DNA of 62,399 nt from Actinomycetes bacterium (GTDB lineage Bacteria > Actinomycetota > Actinomycetes > Streptosporangiales > Streptosporangiaceae), in assembly GCA_021792855.1 (NCBI GenBank), contig JAJYTW010000003.1:1-62399 (forward strand). The letters are read 5' to 3'. Numbering within the stretch: position 1 is the first letter of the stretch; the number at the start of each line of letters is the position of its first letter. The notes below the pieces were generated by a model. That model was given only the letters and a program-made list of their open reading frames with translations. It searched no databases and was not told the DNA's origin. Made by a program: the position numbers and the translations under genes. Shown here one piece after another: positions 16,269 through 25,638 of this stretch.

Positions 16269-18064
16269 GACGGCGGCGCGGTGACGAACCGCCCGGCGGT
16301 CACCGAACTGTCGCTGGCACCGACGATGACCACGGTCCCGGCCGCGGCCTGGTCCGGGCGATCCGGCCAGGCGGCACGGGCGTCTAGGTCCTTCAGCGTT
16401 CCGATCAGGTCACCGGATCCGGGCTGCCCGGCATCCCGGACCACCGCGACGGGGGTCGCGGGCGGACGGTGCCCGGCGAGGATCTTCAGCACCGCGGCAA
16501 GCCGGTCAGCGGCGCCCGGACCGACCGGGTGGCATAGGGCGACCACGAAGTCGGCCTCGGCCACCGCGTGCACCCGTCGTTCCACCGCGGGCCAGTCCGA
16601 CTCGCCGCCCAGGCAGATGACCGCCTGCTCGTGGCCGAGTGGCGCGCCGACCAGGGCGGCGGCGGCCACGGGCAGCGTCACCCCGGGCACCGCGACCACG
16701 TCGATATCGGCACCGGCCGCGGCCAGCGCGCGCCTACCCAGCGCGGCGGTCCCCGCGTCGCCGGCCCCCACCAGAGCGACCGACCGGCCAAGCCGGGCCT
16801 GCTGAACCGCTGCCTCGGCGATGTCGACTCCCGATCCAGCGGCGGTCGGGGCGCCGGTCGCGGCGGCACCGCCGGCACCGGACGCGACAGCAGCACCGGG
16901 CGCGACACCGGTCAGGACGCTGGTGCCGGGACGGAGCAGGTCGGTGATCCTGGCGACGTCCCGGCCGCTGCCGACCACGACCGAGGAGCGGCGCAACTCG
17001 CTGACCGCGCGCGGCACGAGCAGGTCACGCGCACCGGGCCCGAGGCCGATCAGCGCCAGGCGACCACGCGGCCGGATCCTGGCGACCGCGACCGCCGCCC
17101 CCGGCGAGGTCAGCGTGGCCGCGATCCGCTCGGCGCCGGCCGCCCGCGCCGCCTGCTCGGCGCGCTTCGCGGCAGCGGAATCACCATCTCCGGTGGCATT
17201 ATCCGTGCCGCCAGCATCCTCCGCCGCCGCGGCGTCGACCCCGGATCTGGCGTCAGGCTGACCAGGGTCCCCGGCCGGACCGGGCCGGTCGGCTACGGGC
17301 AGCAGCGTCCAGTGGCGGCGGCGTGCGGCCGCCGCGATGCCAGGCTCGGCGGCCTCGGCGTCCAGGCAGGCCAGGCCGCTGACGCTAGACGGCGACAGTG
17401 CGGCCTGGACCAGGGCGGTGTCGACCAGCCTGAGCACCTCATCCGCGGCGGTCCCGGGCCGTGCGGTCACGCCGACGACCAGCGACGGCGGGCGCAGGAT
17501 CGCGGTACGGCCATCCAGGCCAACCAGGCGATCGGTGATCAGGATCCGGAATTCGCCGTCCGGGCGGCCGATCGAGTCGGGCAGCGGCGGCAGCGGCCAG
17601 GTCGCATCCGCCTCGAGCCGGACCGGGTCCCCGTCCAGCATGGCCCGGCTGACCAGCCCGATCACTCCCTCGGCGGGCCAGCCAAGCTGATCCAGGCCGG
17701 GCAGGCCAACCACCTCGGTGGCGGTCGTGATCACCGGCCGGGTGGCGAGAGCGTCGGCGACCCGTCCGGCCAGCGCGTTGGCCCCGGCGGCATGCCCGCC
17801 GACCACCGCTACCGCGTGCCGCCCCGACTCGTCCACGCACACCACGGCCGGATCGGTCCACTTGCTGTCCAGCAGCGGCGCGATCAGTCGCACGGTCGCC
17901 CCGACCGCCAGGAAGCAGACCAGCCCGTCGCACTGCGCCCAGGCGACCGGCAGAGTCTGCCGGGCCGGGCCGTGGAAGGTCCTGGTCTGCCCGGGCCAGG
18001 CCCGGGCCAGCCGGGCCGCGCGCTCGCGACCCGCGGCCGTCACCGCGATCAGGCCGATCAGCAC
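16265..18064 (-). CDS. cobJ: CbiG-CobJ fusion: cobalamin biosynthesis protein and precorrin-3B C17-methyltransferase
   Basis: 599 residues from a GTG start. Residues 1-240 are CbiG-like (CFLAVGATVRLIAPLLDSK, VVGGHAAGANALA; C-terminal CbiG part with VVGVTARPGTAADEV), which opens the lactone ring in the anaerobic route. An Ala/Asp/Gly-rich linker follows (about 260-315). The rest is a tetrapyrrole methylase of the CobJ/CbiH type, with LALIGLGPGARDLLVPRA binding SAM. The usual GDPG motif reads GAGDAGTAALGR and there is a second low-complexity insert, so this domain is somewhat divergent. Such fusions occur in other actinobacteria. Confidence 0.9.
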   Translation of the reverse strand: MLIGLIAVTAAGRERAARLARAWPGQTRTFHGPARQTLPVAWAQCDGLVCFLAVGATVRLIAPLLDSKWTDPAVVCVDESGRHAVAVVGGHAAGANALAGRVADALATRPVITTATEVVGLPGLDQLGWPAEGVIGLVSRAMLDGDPVRLEADATWPLPPLPDSIGRPDGEFRILITDRLVGLDGRTAILRPPSLVVGVTARPGTAADEVLRLVDTALVQAALSPSSVSGLACLDAEAAEPGIAAAARRRHWTLLPVADRPGPAGDPGQPDARSGVDAAAAEDAGGTDNATGDGDSAAAKRAEQAARAAGAERIAATLTSPGAAVAVARIRPRGRLALIGLGPGARDLLVPRAVSELRRSSVVVGSGRDVARITDLLRPGTSVLTGVAPGAAVASGAGGAAATGAPTAAGSGVDIAEAAVQQARLGRSVALVGAGDAGTAALGRRALAAAGADIDVVAVPGVTLPVAAAALVGAPLGHEQAVICLGGESDWPAVERRVHAVAEADFVVALCHPVGPGAADRLAAVLKILAGHRPPATPVAVVRDAGQPGSGDLIGTLKDLDARAAWPDRPDQAAAGTVVIVGASDSSVTAGRFVTAPPS

Positions 18065-18194
18065 ACCGGCCCCGATTCGCCGGGCAGTCGGGCGGGGGCA
18101 GCCGAAGACGGTGTCACCTGGACCGCCAGGTCGAGCGGTGCATCGGACTCAGCCCTTCTCGGGGTGACCGTGCCCCGGACTCGAAGGATAGACG

Positions 18195-18335
18195 GCGAGC
18201 GCCTCCGGGCTTCCTGCCCAGGATTCCCCGCTCATCCCGCCGCCGTGCGGTCACGACCCCGGTACGGGCCGTCCCCCGGTCACAGTGCCGACGCCGGGCC
18301 GGGCTCACGCCGACCTGCCGCGCCGCCGTCGACAG
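18195..18335 (-). promoter_or_regulatory. Probable cobalamin riboswitch upstream of cbiG-cobJ
   Basis: Read on the minus strand, this region has the ordered blocks of an actinobacterial B12 aptamer: AGGTCGGCGTGAGCCCGG, then GTCGGCACTGTGACCGGGG (compare the conserved GCCACTGTGA), then a B12-box-like GGGCAGGAAGCCCGGAG. The B12 box differs from the strict consensus. It lies about 130 bases before the GTG of the cobalamin operon. A TTGACG...TGAACT promoter candidate (18368-18373, 18345-18350) stands directly upstream. Confidence 0.6.
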
Positions 18336-18408
18336 ACGCTCCGGAGTTCACCACACGGGCCGGATCGCGTCAAGGCGACCCCACCACCGCGAACCCGCCG
18401 ATCCAGGC

Positions 18409-19365
18409 TCAGTGCCGCTCGAGGCGTCGCTCCACCATGTCATGCAGTCCATCACCGACCAGGTTGACCGACAGCACGATCAGCACGATCGCGACCGCGG
18501 CCGGCCAGAGCTGCCACCAGTACCCGTTGTAGTACTGGTTGATGCCATTGGTCAGCATATCGCCCCAGCTAGTGGCGGGCGGCGGGATGCTCAGGCCGAG
18601 GAATGCCATGCCGGCGTAGGCCAGGATCGCGTCGGCCATCTTCAGGGTGGCGTTGACCGCGACCACGCCGAGCACGTTGGGCGTCAGGTGCCGGAAGATC
18701 ACGTACCAGTGCCGCGCCCCGAAGCTCTTGCTCGCCGCGACGTACTCCCTGGTCCGCAGTGACAGCACCTCCCCGCGGACCAGTCGGGCGGTGGACAGCC
18801 AGCTGACGGCGGTAATCGAGATCACGATCACGATCAGGTTCGGCCGCAGGATCTCGGCGAGCAGCACGATGAAGAAGAGGAACGGGATCGCCAGCACCGC
18901 GTCCACGACGCGCATCATCACCGCGTCCACGAAACCGCCCACGTAGCCGGCGATCGCACCCCAGACCATCCCGAACAGGGTCGCGACGATCGCCACCGCG
19001 AAGCCGACTTCCAGCGTGCTCTGGCCGCCGAGCATGAGCCGGCCAAGCTCGTCCCGGCCCTGGGCCGAGGTGCCGAGCGGATGGGCCGCCGACGGCGCGA
19101 GGTTCTCCAGTGCCAGGTTCGCGCTGACCTGATCGGTGTGGTAGATCAGCGGTCCCACGAAGCAGAACAGCGTCAGCAGCACGAGGATCGCCAGGCCCAC
19201 CACCGCTAGCCGGTTCTGCCAGGCCGCGCTGCGGATCAGCCGGACCCGCCTGGCCGGCAGCCGCGAGTCCGCTCCGCCTCCGGGTTGCACTGCGGGGAGC
19301 GTGACGACCGAGTCGGCGCCCGGCACCGCTAGGCCACCCGAAAGCTGCGGATCAAGAGCGGACAT
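18409..19365 (-). CDS. ABC transporter permease, DppC/OppC type
   Basis: 318 residues, about six membrane helices, with an N-terminal tail. The binding-protein-dependent transport loop is visible (EYVAASKSFGARHWYVIFRHLTPN). The C-terminus NLVGDGLHDMVERRLERH is typical of DppC. It pairs with the permease at 19352 (14-base overlap) and the binding protein at 20385. No ATPase gene belongs to this unit. Confidence 0.92.
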   Translation of the reverse strand: MSALDPQLSGGLAVPGADSVVTLPAVQPGGGADSRLPARRVRLIRSAAWQNRLAVVGLAILVLLTLFCFVGPLIYHTDQVSANLALENLAPSAAHPLGTSAQGRDELGRLMLGGQSTLEVGFAVAIVATLFGMVWGAIAGYVGGFVDAVMMRVVDAVLAIPFLFFIVLLAEILRPNLIVIVISITAVSWLSTARLVRGEVLSLRTREYVAASKSFGARHWYVIFRHLTPNVLGVVAVNATLKMADAILAYAGMAFLGLSIPPPATSWGDMLTNGINQYYNGYWWQLWPAAVAIVLIVLSVNLVGDGLHDMVERRLERH

Positions 19366-20299
19366 AGCGCACCCTCGGGTCGAGCAACGCGTATCCAAGG
19401 TCGGCTATCAGCGACCCCACGACTACCGCGAGCGTCACGATCAGCACCACGCCGAGCAGCACCGGATAGTCCCTGGTCTGGGTCGCGTTCCAGAACAACA
19501 ACCCGACTCCGGGGAAGTTGAATAGCTCCTCGATGATCAGCGCCCCGGAGAGAACGTACGGCAGGGTCAGGCCGATCATCGTCATCGTGCTGGACATGGA
19601 GTTGCGGAGCACATGGTTCAGCAGCACCCGGCGCGGCGCGTTCCCGACGGCGCGCGCCGTCCGGACGTAGTCCTCCAGCAGGTTGTCGATGACCGAGGAC
19701 CGCATGTACCGGCTGTAGTACGTGATGTTGCCGAGCATCAGCGTGCCGATCGGCAGGATCAGCACGGCGACGTCGGTGCCGAAGCCGGCGCCGTAATTCG
19801 TCGCCGTGGACGGGAACAGCGGGAAGTCCAGGCTGAGCACGATGATGCCAATGATCCCGAGCAGGTAGGCGGGCATCGCGTACAGGATCAGCATCGTGGC
19901 GCTCAGGACGTGGTCGTCGACCCGGTTCCGCCGGAAGCCCTGCCAGATCCCCATCGGGATCGCGATCCCGATCGCGAGCACGGTCGAGATCCCGGCGAGC
20001 AGCAGCGTCCGCGGCACGTAGCGGGTGAGCAGGCTGGCCACCGTCTGGTTGTAGTGGTAGGAGAAGCCCAGGTTGCCCTTCAGCAGGTTGACCAGCCAGA
20101 TCAGGTACTGCACAGGAAGCGGCTTCAGCAGGCCCTCGGTGACCTCAAGCTGGTGCACCTGGAAGGTGGACGCCTTCGGGCCAAGCTGAGCCCGGACCAG
20201 GCCGCCGGGGAGCGCGTGCAGCAGGATGAACACGATCACCGACACGATCAGCATGACCACGACGGCCTGCAGCAAGCGCCGCACGAGGTAGCCGGTCAC
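19352..20299 (-). CDS. ABC transporter permease, DppB/OppB type
   Basis: 315 residues from a GTG start, beginning MTGYLVRRLLQAVVVMLIVS as DppB proteins do, with six helices and the EAA-like loop YVRTARAVGNAPRRVLLNHVLRN. The C-terminus ADLGYALLDPRVRYVRS is typical. Takes up peptides or similar solutes with the DppC-like partner downstream. Confidence 0.93.
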   Translation of the reverse strand: MTGYLVRRLLQAVVVMLIVSVIVFILLHALPGGLVRAQLGPKASTFQVHQLEVTEGLLKPLPVQYLIWLVNLLKGNLGFSYHYNQTVASLLTRYVPRTLLLAGISTVLAIGIAIPMGIWQGFRRNRVDDHVLSATMLILYAMPAYLLGIIGIIVLSLDFPLFPSTATNYGAGFGTDVAVLILPIGTLMLGNITYYSRYMRSSVIDNLLEDYVRTARAVGNAPRRVLLNHVLRNSMSSTMTMIGLTLPYVLSGALIIEELFNFPGVGLLFWNATQTRDYPVLLGVVLIVTLAVVVGSLIADLGYALLDPRVRYVRS

Positions 20300-20384
20300 G
20301 ACCGCACCACCAGCCTCCCCGGCGCGATGCCGGAGCGGCTACCTGGGGGGCGGCGGCGTGCCCGCCGCCCCCGTAGCACGTCCG

Positions 20385-22247
20385 TCACTTTGTGAAGTAC
20401 CAGTTCTCGGCCATCGGGGCGGCGAAGGCCTGCTGTGGCTGCCAGCCGCCGAGCTTGTTGCTGACCACCGAGATGGAGTTGTCCACGGTCGGGAACCACA
20501 GCGCGGCCACCTGCCTGGACAGGTAGTTCTCCTCCGCGTACAGGTGCGACACTCCGTTGTCCACCTGGGCCGCCTGCATCAGCTTGTTCGCGGTGGCCGA
20601 GGAGTAGCCGCCACCCCAGTAGTTGCCGGAGTTGAACTCGCCCTCGGAGGACGGGTAGACGTCACCCTGGCCGTAGTTCCACATCCAGGACGAGTAGATC
20701 AGGATGCCCCAGTTGCACGGCCCTGGCGGGCAGGTGCCGCCGATGGAGAACATCGAGGTCTCGGTCTGCGGGTTGAAGGTGATCTGGATGCCCGCGGTCT
20801 TGGCCGCGGTCTGGTAGGCCTCGACCTCAGAGACCAGGGACGGCGATCCGGTCGAGTACATCATCGAGAAGCTGAGCTGGCGTCCGGCCGCGATGCCCGC
20901 GCCGCACTGGCTGCTCCCGGTGCCCGGGTGCTTGCACACCATGTAGCCGCCCGCCCCTGGCGCCCAGCCATGCGAGGTGAGCAGGGCCCGGGCCGCGGTA
21001 GCCGAGTACGGGTAGGGGTCGACCTTCTCCTGCGGGCTCACGTACGGGCTGCCCGGCAGGTTCGGCACCGGTCCGTAGGTGTACTGGCCGAAGCCGTGGA
21101 ACAGCTTGTTCATGTACAGCGGCTGGTTCACCAGGTGCTGCAGCGCCTGGCGGATGTATAGCTGCTTCACCAGCGGGCCGTAGGTCTTGCTGGTGTAGCC
21201 AAGCTCGGCCCACTGCACGTAGTCCGGCGCCCACGGCGCGATCGTGAAGCCCTGCCGCTGCAGCGTCCCGGACAGGCCGTAGTCGCTGAACGGCAGGTAG
21301 CCGTAGGTGAGCGAGCCGGACCGGAGCGCGTCAAGTTCGGCGGTGTTGCTCGGGAAGCTCTCGATCACGAACTTGGCCAGGTGGGCCTTGACCGGGCCGG
21401 AGTAGTTCTTGTTCGGCGACAGCGTGGTCTCGAAGGTGGTCGCGTTGTAGCCGGTGAGGCGCCATGGACCGTCGACGACCTGCCACAGCGGGTTGGTCGC
21501 GTAGGTCGAGACCTGCCGGGACTGGGCGAACAGAAACTTGAAGACCGCCTGGGCCCCGGCGGTGGTCAGGTCGTAGTTGCCGACCTTGCCGGTCGCGCTG
21601 GTCTTGTCCCAGACGTGCTGCGGCAGGGCGAACAGCCAGGTCAGCTGGTTGTTGTCGAACCACAGCGGGCTGTAGGCCCGGTTCAGGTTGATGACGATGG
21701 TGGAGGCGTTCGGGTAGCTGACGCTCTTGATGTTGTCCGGCATGGCGCCCGGCGTGTACCAGGAGTCCTGGGTCTTGTTCGCGCGCTCGAGATTCATGAA
21801 GAACTGGACGTCACGCGAGGTGACCGGCTTGCCGTCGGACCACATGTAGTGCTTGAGCGTGATCGTCACGGTCTGGTTCTTGTTAGACCAGACCGGCGGG
21901 TTCGCGATGCTCAGACTGTTGTCGATGACCGGCTTGGCGCCCTGCCCGGCGAAATACAGCGGGCGCCAGAGCGAGGCCTCGACGTTGAGGTCCCACGGCT
22001 CGTTGTTCGCCTGATTCTCGATCGGGAAGATCCAGCTAAAGTCCTCGCCGATCGGCAGCGCGAACGTCGCGGTCCCGCCCTGGACCGGCTTGCCCGTGGG
22101 ATGCCCGGCCGCGGAACCGCCCGTCTGTCCGGCGCAGCCGGCCACCGTGAGCAGGCACGCGGCGCCGCCGACCGCGAGCAGTCGCCGGAATTTCGACCGC
22201 TGGCTCACCGGCAGGCCGGCTCCCGTGATCCGTGGATGTCTTCTCAT
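20385..22247 (-). CDS. Extracellular solute-binding protein, family 5 (lipoprotein)
   Basis: 620 residues. The signal peptide ends in a lipobox (LLTVAGC), so the mature protein is lipid-anchored outside the membrane. The fold is that of the peptide-binding DppA/OppA family: DLNVEASLWRPLYFAG, VTITLKHYMWSDGKPVTSRDVQFFMN and AELDALRSGSLTYGYLP. ATG at 22247 follows GGAGCTGGCG. It captures the substrate for the two permeases downstream. The promoter region holds several strong palindromes. Confidence 0.92.
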   Translation of the reverse strand: MRRHPRITGAGLPVSQRSKFRRLLAVGGAACLLTVAGCAGQTGGSAAGHPTGKPVQGGTATFALPIGEDFSWIFPIENQANNEPWDLNVEASLWRPLYFAGQGAKPVIDNSLSIANPPVWSNKNQTVTITLKHYMWSDGKPVTSRDVQFFMNLERANKTQDSWYTPGAMPDNIKSVSYPNASTIVINLNRAYSPLWFDNNQLTWLFALPQHVWDKTSATGKVGNYDLTTAGAQAVFKFLFAQSRQVSTYATNPLWQVVDGPWRLTGYNATTFETTLSPNKNYSGPVKAHLAKFVIESFPSNTAELDALRSGSLTYGYLPFSDYGLSGTLQRQGFTIAPWAPDYVQWAELGYTSKTYGPLVKQLYIRQALQHLVNQPLYMNKLFHGFGQYTYGPVPNLPGSPYVSPQEKVDPYPYSATAARALLTSHGWAPGAGGYMVCKHPGTGSSQCGAGIAAGRQLSFSMMYSTGSPSLVSEVEAYQTAAKTAGIQITFNPQTETSMFSIGGTCPPGPCNWGILIYSSWMWNYGQGDVYPSSEGEFNSGNYWGGGYSSATANKLMQAAQVDNGVSHLYAEENYLSRQVAALWFPTVDNSISVVSNKLGGWQPQQAFAAPMAENWYFTK

Positions 22248-22305
22248 CGCCAGCTCCTGCCGCCCATTTCGCGCAGTTGACCGCGCCCGCGTCACGCACC
22301 GCAAA

Positions 22306-22368
22306 GCCAGACTGGATAGCCCAGTCTGGCAAGCATGACTGAATAGATATCTACCTACTGATTCAGTC
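22306..22368. promoter_or_regulatory. Cluster of palindromes upstream of the binding-protein gene
   Basis: GCCAGACTGG-ATAGC-CCAGTCTGGC (22306-22330), TAGATATCTA (22344-22353), and GACTGAAT...ATTCAGTC (22337-22344 with 22361-22368) are packed into 63 bases in a locally A/T-rich region, 59 bases before the ATG. They probably bind a regulator encoded elsewhere. Confidence 0.5.
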
Positions 22369-22494
22369 GTCTTTGGCTGTATTAGCGACGAAAATAGTCC
22401 GCTAGATCATCGAGTGTCAACGGTTTAGTGGGCTAGTCGGGAGTAACGCTACCGACTTGTGACATCGCGGGCGTACCGGCTGCGGGCTTGGCCG

Positions 22495-23868
22495 TCAGAG
22501 CAGCTTGCCCGGGTTCATGATGCCGGCCGGATCGAGCGCGTCCTTGATCGCGTGATGCACCGCCATCGACTCCTCGCCGAGTTCCCTGGCGAGCCAGCGG
22601 CGCTTGATCACGCCGACGCCGTGCTCGCCGGTCAGCGTGCCGCCAAGCTCCAGTGCGGCGCTGAACACCTCGTCGGCAGCGGCCCAGACCGGCTCCGGCA
22701 GGTCGTCAGGACCGGGATCGGTGACGAACACCGGATGCAGGTTGCCGTCCCCGGCGTGCGCGACGGTGGCGATCGGAACGCCATGAGTAGCGGCCGCCGC
22801 CTCGATCCGCGCGACCATCTCGGCCAGTGCGGTGCGCGGCACGCAGACGTCCTCCACCAGTGCGCGGCCAAGCCGTTCCACCGCCGGGTAGGCCAGTCTG
22901 CGGATCTCGAGCAACTGCCGGGACTCGGCCTCGTCGGCCGAGATCTCGGCCAGGCTCGCACCCTGCGCCAGGCAGATCGCCCGCATCTCCTCGACCGGCC
23001 TGGCCCCGCCGCCGGCATCGTCCTGCGCGATCAGCAGCGCGCCGGTGCGATCGCCGAACCCGAGGCCGCGGTAGTCGTCGATCGCGCGGAGGGTGGCCCG
23101 GTCGATCAGTTCGAGCAGGCTCGGGGACAGCCGCGCGGCCAGGATCGCCATCACCGCCCGGGCCGCGGCCGCGAAACTGCCGAACGCCGCGGTCATCGTC
23201 CGCGGGTACTCGGCCGGCCGGGCCCGGAGCCGCAACGTGGCCGAGGTGATCACGCCGAGCGTGCCCTCCGAGCCGACGAACAGGCTGGTCAGGTCGTATC
23301 CGGCCACCCCCTTGACGGTGCGGCGGCCGGTCCGCAGCACCCGGCCGCCGGCCAGCACGACCTCGATCCCGAGCACCGAATCCCTGGTCACGCCGTACTT
23401 CACGCAGCGCAGGCCCCCGGCGTTGGTGGCCAGGTTCCCGCCGATCGTGGAGATCTCGAAGCTGGACGGGTCCGGCGCGTACATCAGGCCGTGCCCGGCG
23501 GCCGCCCGGTCAAGCTCGGCGTTGCGCACCCCGGCCTCGGCCACTGCCAGTTCGTTCGCCGGGTCAAGCTCGGTGATCGCGGTCATCTTGTCCAGGGTCA
23601 GGACCACGCAGCCATCCACCGCGGTCGCGCCGCCAGCCAGGCTGGTGCCACCGCCCCTGGGCACCACCGGAACCCGATGCCGCTGCGCCCACTCCAGCGT
23701 GGCCGCGACATCGCTGGTCGAGCGCGCGGCCACCACGCAGAGCGGCCTGCCGGGCGCGACGATCGTGGTCTGATCGCGCCGGTAGCCCTCGACGACGTCC
23801 GGGTCGGTGCTGATGCTGGCCCGCCCGGCGGACAGCGCCGATCGAAGGTCGTCGAGCGCTGTTGCCAT
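22495..23868 (-). CDS. FAD-binding oxidase of the GlcD / D-lactate dehydrogenase family
   Basis: 457 residues. N-terminal FAD-binding domain of the vanillyl-alcohol-oxidase type (PVVPRGGGTSLAGGATA, GGNLATNAGGLRCVKYG, LFVGSEGTLGVITSATLRLR), then a C-terminal oxidase domain with IATVAHAGDGNLHP and the end TGEHGVGVIKRRWL. The family oxidises 2-hydroxy acids such as glycolate or D-lactate. It is the stand-alone type, with no iron-sulfur GlcF domain or partner nearby. ATG at 23868 is chosen over 23943, where homology is absent. Confidence 0.92.
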   Translation of the reverse strand: MATALDDLRSALSAGRASISTDPDVVEGYRRDQTTIVAPGRPLCVVAARSTSDVAATLEWAQRHRVPVVPRGGGTSLAGGATAVDGCVVLTLDKMTAITELDPANELAVAEAGVRNAELDRAAAGHGLMYAPDPSSFEISTIGGNLATNAGGLRCVKYGVTRDSVLGIEVVLAGGRVLRTGRRTVKGVAGYDLTSLFVGSEGTLGVITSATLRLRARPAEYPRTMTAAFGSFAAAARAVMAILAARLSPSLLELIDRATLRAIDDYRGLGFGDRTGALLIAQDDAGGGARPVEEMRAICLAQGASLAEISADEAESRQLLEIRRLAYPAVERLGRALVEDVCVPRTALAEMVARIEAAAATHGVPIATVAHAGDGNLHPVFVTDPGPDDLPEPVWAAADEVFSAALELGGTLTGEHGVGVIKRRWLARELGEESMAVHHAIKDALDPAGIMNPGKLL

Positions 23869-24002
23869 CGGCTGACCCCTGTGCGGCTCCGGTCCGGGCG
23901 CCCGGCCGGTCCGGCCGGGCACGGCCACCGGGCGCGTGCCCACCCACGAGCCGGCGGCCCGGTGGTCCGGTGGTCATTGTGCCGGGTGCCAGCCGGATCC
24001 GG

Positions 24003-24494
24003 CTACCCGGCGGTCGCCGCCAGTGCCCGCCGTTCCGGCTCGGCGGCCAGCATCGGCCGCAGCGAATCGGCCAGCAGCAGCGCTTCCTCGCACTGCTCGA
24101 CCGGGCCGGGCACCGACTCCGGCCGCCGGTAGCTGATCTGCCACAGGTGACCGTCCAGGTCCCGGAACGCGCCGCTGTAGGCGGCGGGTTCCGGCTCGAT
24201 CGGCCATGGACGGCCGCCGGCCGCGATCGCCCGGGCCAGGATCTGGTCCACCTCTAGCTCGCTGTCGACCGCTAGGCCGGTCAGGAACTCGCCGGCGATC
24301 CCGAGGCTGTCCCCATTGATCTGGTCCTGGAACCGGTCTCGCTCGATCAGCAGCACGCGCACGTTGTCGTCGATGACCACGCAGGCGCTCTGCGCACCGG
24401 CCGGCTCGGGGCTGACCGTGAATCCGACCGCCTCGAAGAACGCGGCGGACACCCGGAGATTCGCGACCGGCAGGCTAACAAGAATGGAGCGCAT
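24003..24494 (-). CDS. VOC-family (glyoxalase/bleomycin-resistance fold) protein
   Basis: 163 residues. The first half starts ILVSLPVANLRVSAAFFEAVGF and the second ends FRDLDGHLWQISYRR, the two halves of a vicinal-oxygen-chelate fold. It is the PhnB-like small type, of unknown substrate. A Glu/Ala-rich tail of about 40 residues follows the fold. An earlier ATG at 24506 adds four residues. Confidence 0.85.
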   Translation of the reverse strand: MRSILVSLPVANLRVSAAFFEAVGFTVSPEPAGAQSACVVIDDNVRVLLIERDRFQDQINGDSLGIAGEFLTGLAVDSELEVDQILARAIAAGGRPWPIEPEPAAYSGAFRDLDGHLWQISYRRPESVPGPVEQCEEALLLADSLRPMLAAEPERRALAATAG

Positions 24495-24741
24495 CGGGGC
24501 CACCACCTTCCAGATCAGCGACCACCGCTACGGCGGTCGTCGCTGCCGCGACCATCACGGATTACCTGGATAGCCGCCCGGCGTGCAGGACCTGTGCAGC
24601 CGGCTGGGAGACGATATGCAGTGACGGCGGCGCCGGCCACATGACCAGAACCGGCGTGGGTAGCTCGTCCATAGGGCAGCGCGGCGCGGGGAGCGATCGG
24701 TTGATGCGAGGGAGCCTGACCTGGTAGCGACGGGGATCGCG

Positions 24742-25638
24742 GTGCTCTGCGCGCTGGCGGCTGCCTGCTGCTTCGCGCTGGCCGCCGTGGTGCAGCACGG
24801 GGCTGCCAGGGAATCCGGGCGCCGGATGCTCAGCATCGGACTGCTGGTCGCCCTGGTCAGGAATCCGCGCTGGCTGGCCGGCGGCCTGCTCGGCGCGCTG
24901 TCCTTCGCGATCATGGGCCTGGCGCTGGCCTTCGGCCCGCTGTCCCTGGTGCAGCCGATCGCCGCGACCGACGTGCTGTTCGCGCTCCCGATGATCGCGG
25001 TCCGGCACCGCTACCGGCTCACCCGCCGGGACTGGGTCGGCGCGATCGCCGTGGGCAGCGGGATCGCGGTGTTCCTGACCGTCTCGCCGCCGGTCGCCGG
25101 GGTCAGCGCGCCGGGGATCGTGGCGTGGATCCCGGTGCTCGCATCGGTCACCGGGATCAACGCCCTCGCCGCGGTGCTGGCCTGGCGGGTGCGGGGCCGG
25201 GCCCGGGTGATCTGGCTCGCCGCGGCCGCCGGGGTCACGTTCGGGGTGGTCGACGCGCTGACCAAGAGCTTCGTGGACCTGCTGGCCAGCCAGGGCAGCG
25301 CGGCGCTGGTGTCCTGGGAACCGTATGCGCTGATGGCGGCCGGCCTGCTCGGCGCGCTGGTCTCGCAGAGCGCGTTCCAGGCGGGCGCCCTGTCCGTGAG
25401 CCTGCCGGTCATCGACACGCTCGAACCGGTCAGTGCCGTGCTGATCGCGGCCACGGTGTTCAGCGAGCGGCTCGCCTCCTCGCCGGGCCAGCTAGCCGCC
25501 CAGCTTGCGGGCGGGGCCGTCGCGGTCGCCGGGATCGCCGCGCTGAGCAGATCCTCGGTCGCAGCCGCGGAGGTCCGGCAGCCCGCGGCAGCCGATCCGG
25601 GCCCGCAGCCGCAGACCGGGCGGCCGGCCACCAGGTAG
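24742..25638 (+). CDS. DMT-superfamily permease (EamA/NIPA-like)
   Basis: 298 residues, about nine or ten membrane helices in two halves. The pattern AAACCFALAAVVQHGAA, LAFGPLSLVQPIAATDVLFA and SLPVIDTLEPVSAVLIAATVF is that of drug/metabolite-type permeases found as DMT or magnesium-transporter (NIPA) homologues. The start is uncertain: GTG at 24742 is the first usable codon, but helix 1 seems to begin a few codons earlier. An 18-bp direct repeat (25624-25659) spans the stop codon. Confidence 0.8.
   Translation: MLCALAAACCFALAAVVQHGAARESGRRMLSIGLLVALVRNPRWLAGGLLGALSFAIMGLALAFGPLSLVQPIAATDVLFALPMIAVRHRYRLTRRDWVGAIAVGSGIAVFLTVSPPVAGVSAPGIVAWIPVLASVTGINALAAVLAWRVRGRARVIWLAAAAGVTFGVVDALTKSFVDLLASQGSAALVSWEPYALMAAGLLGALVSQSAFQAGALSVSLPVIDTLEPVSAVLIAATVFSERLASSPGQLAAQLAGGAVAVAGIAALSRSSVAAAEVRQPAAADPGPQPQTGRPATR

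Noticed and set aside
16568-18532. 654-codon plus-strand frame opposite cbiG-cobJ
   Set aside because: Low-complexity Arg/Gln/Gly shadow of the cobalamin gene; also runs through the riboswitch region.
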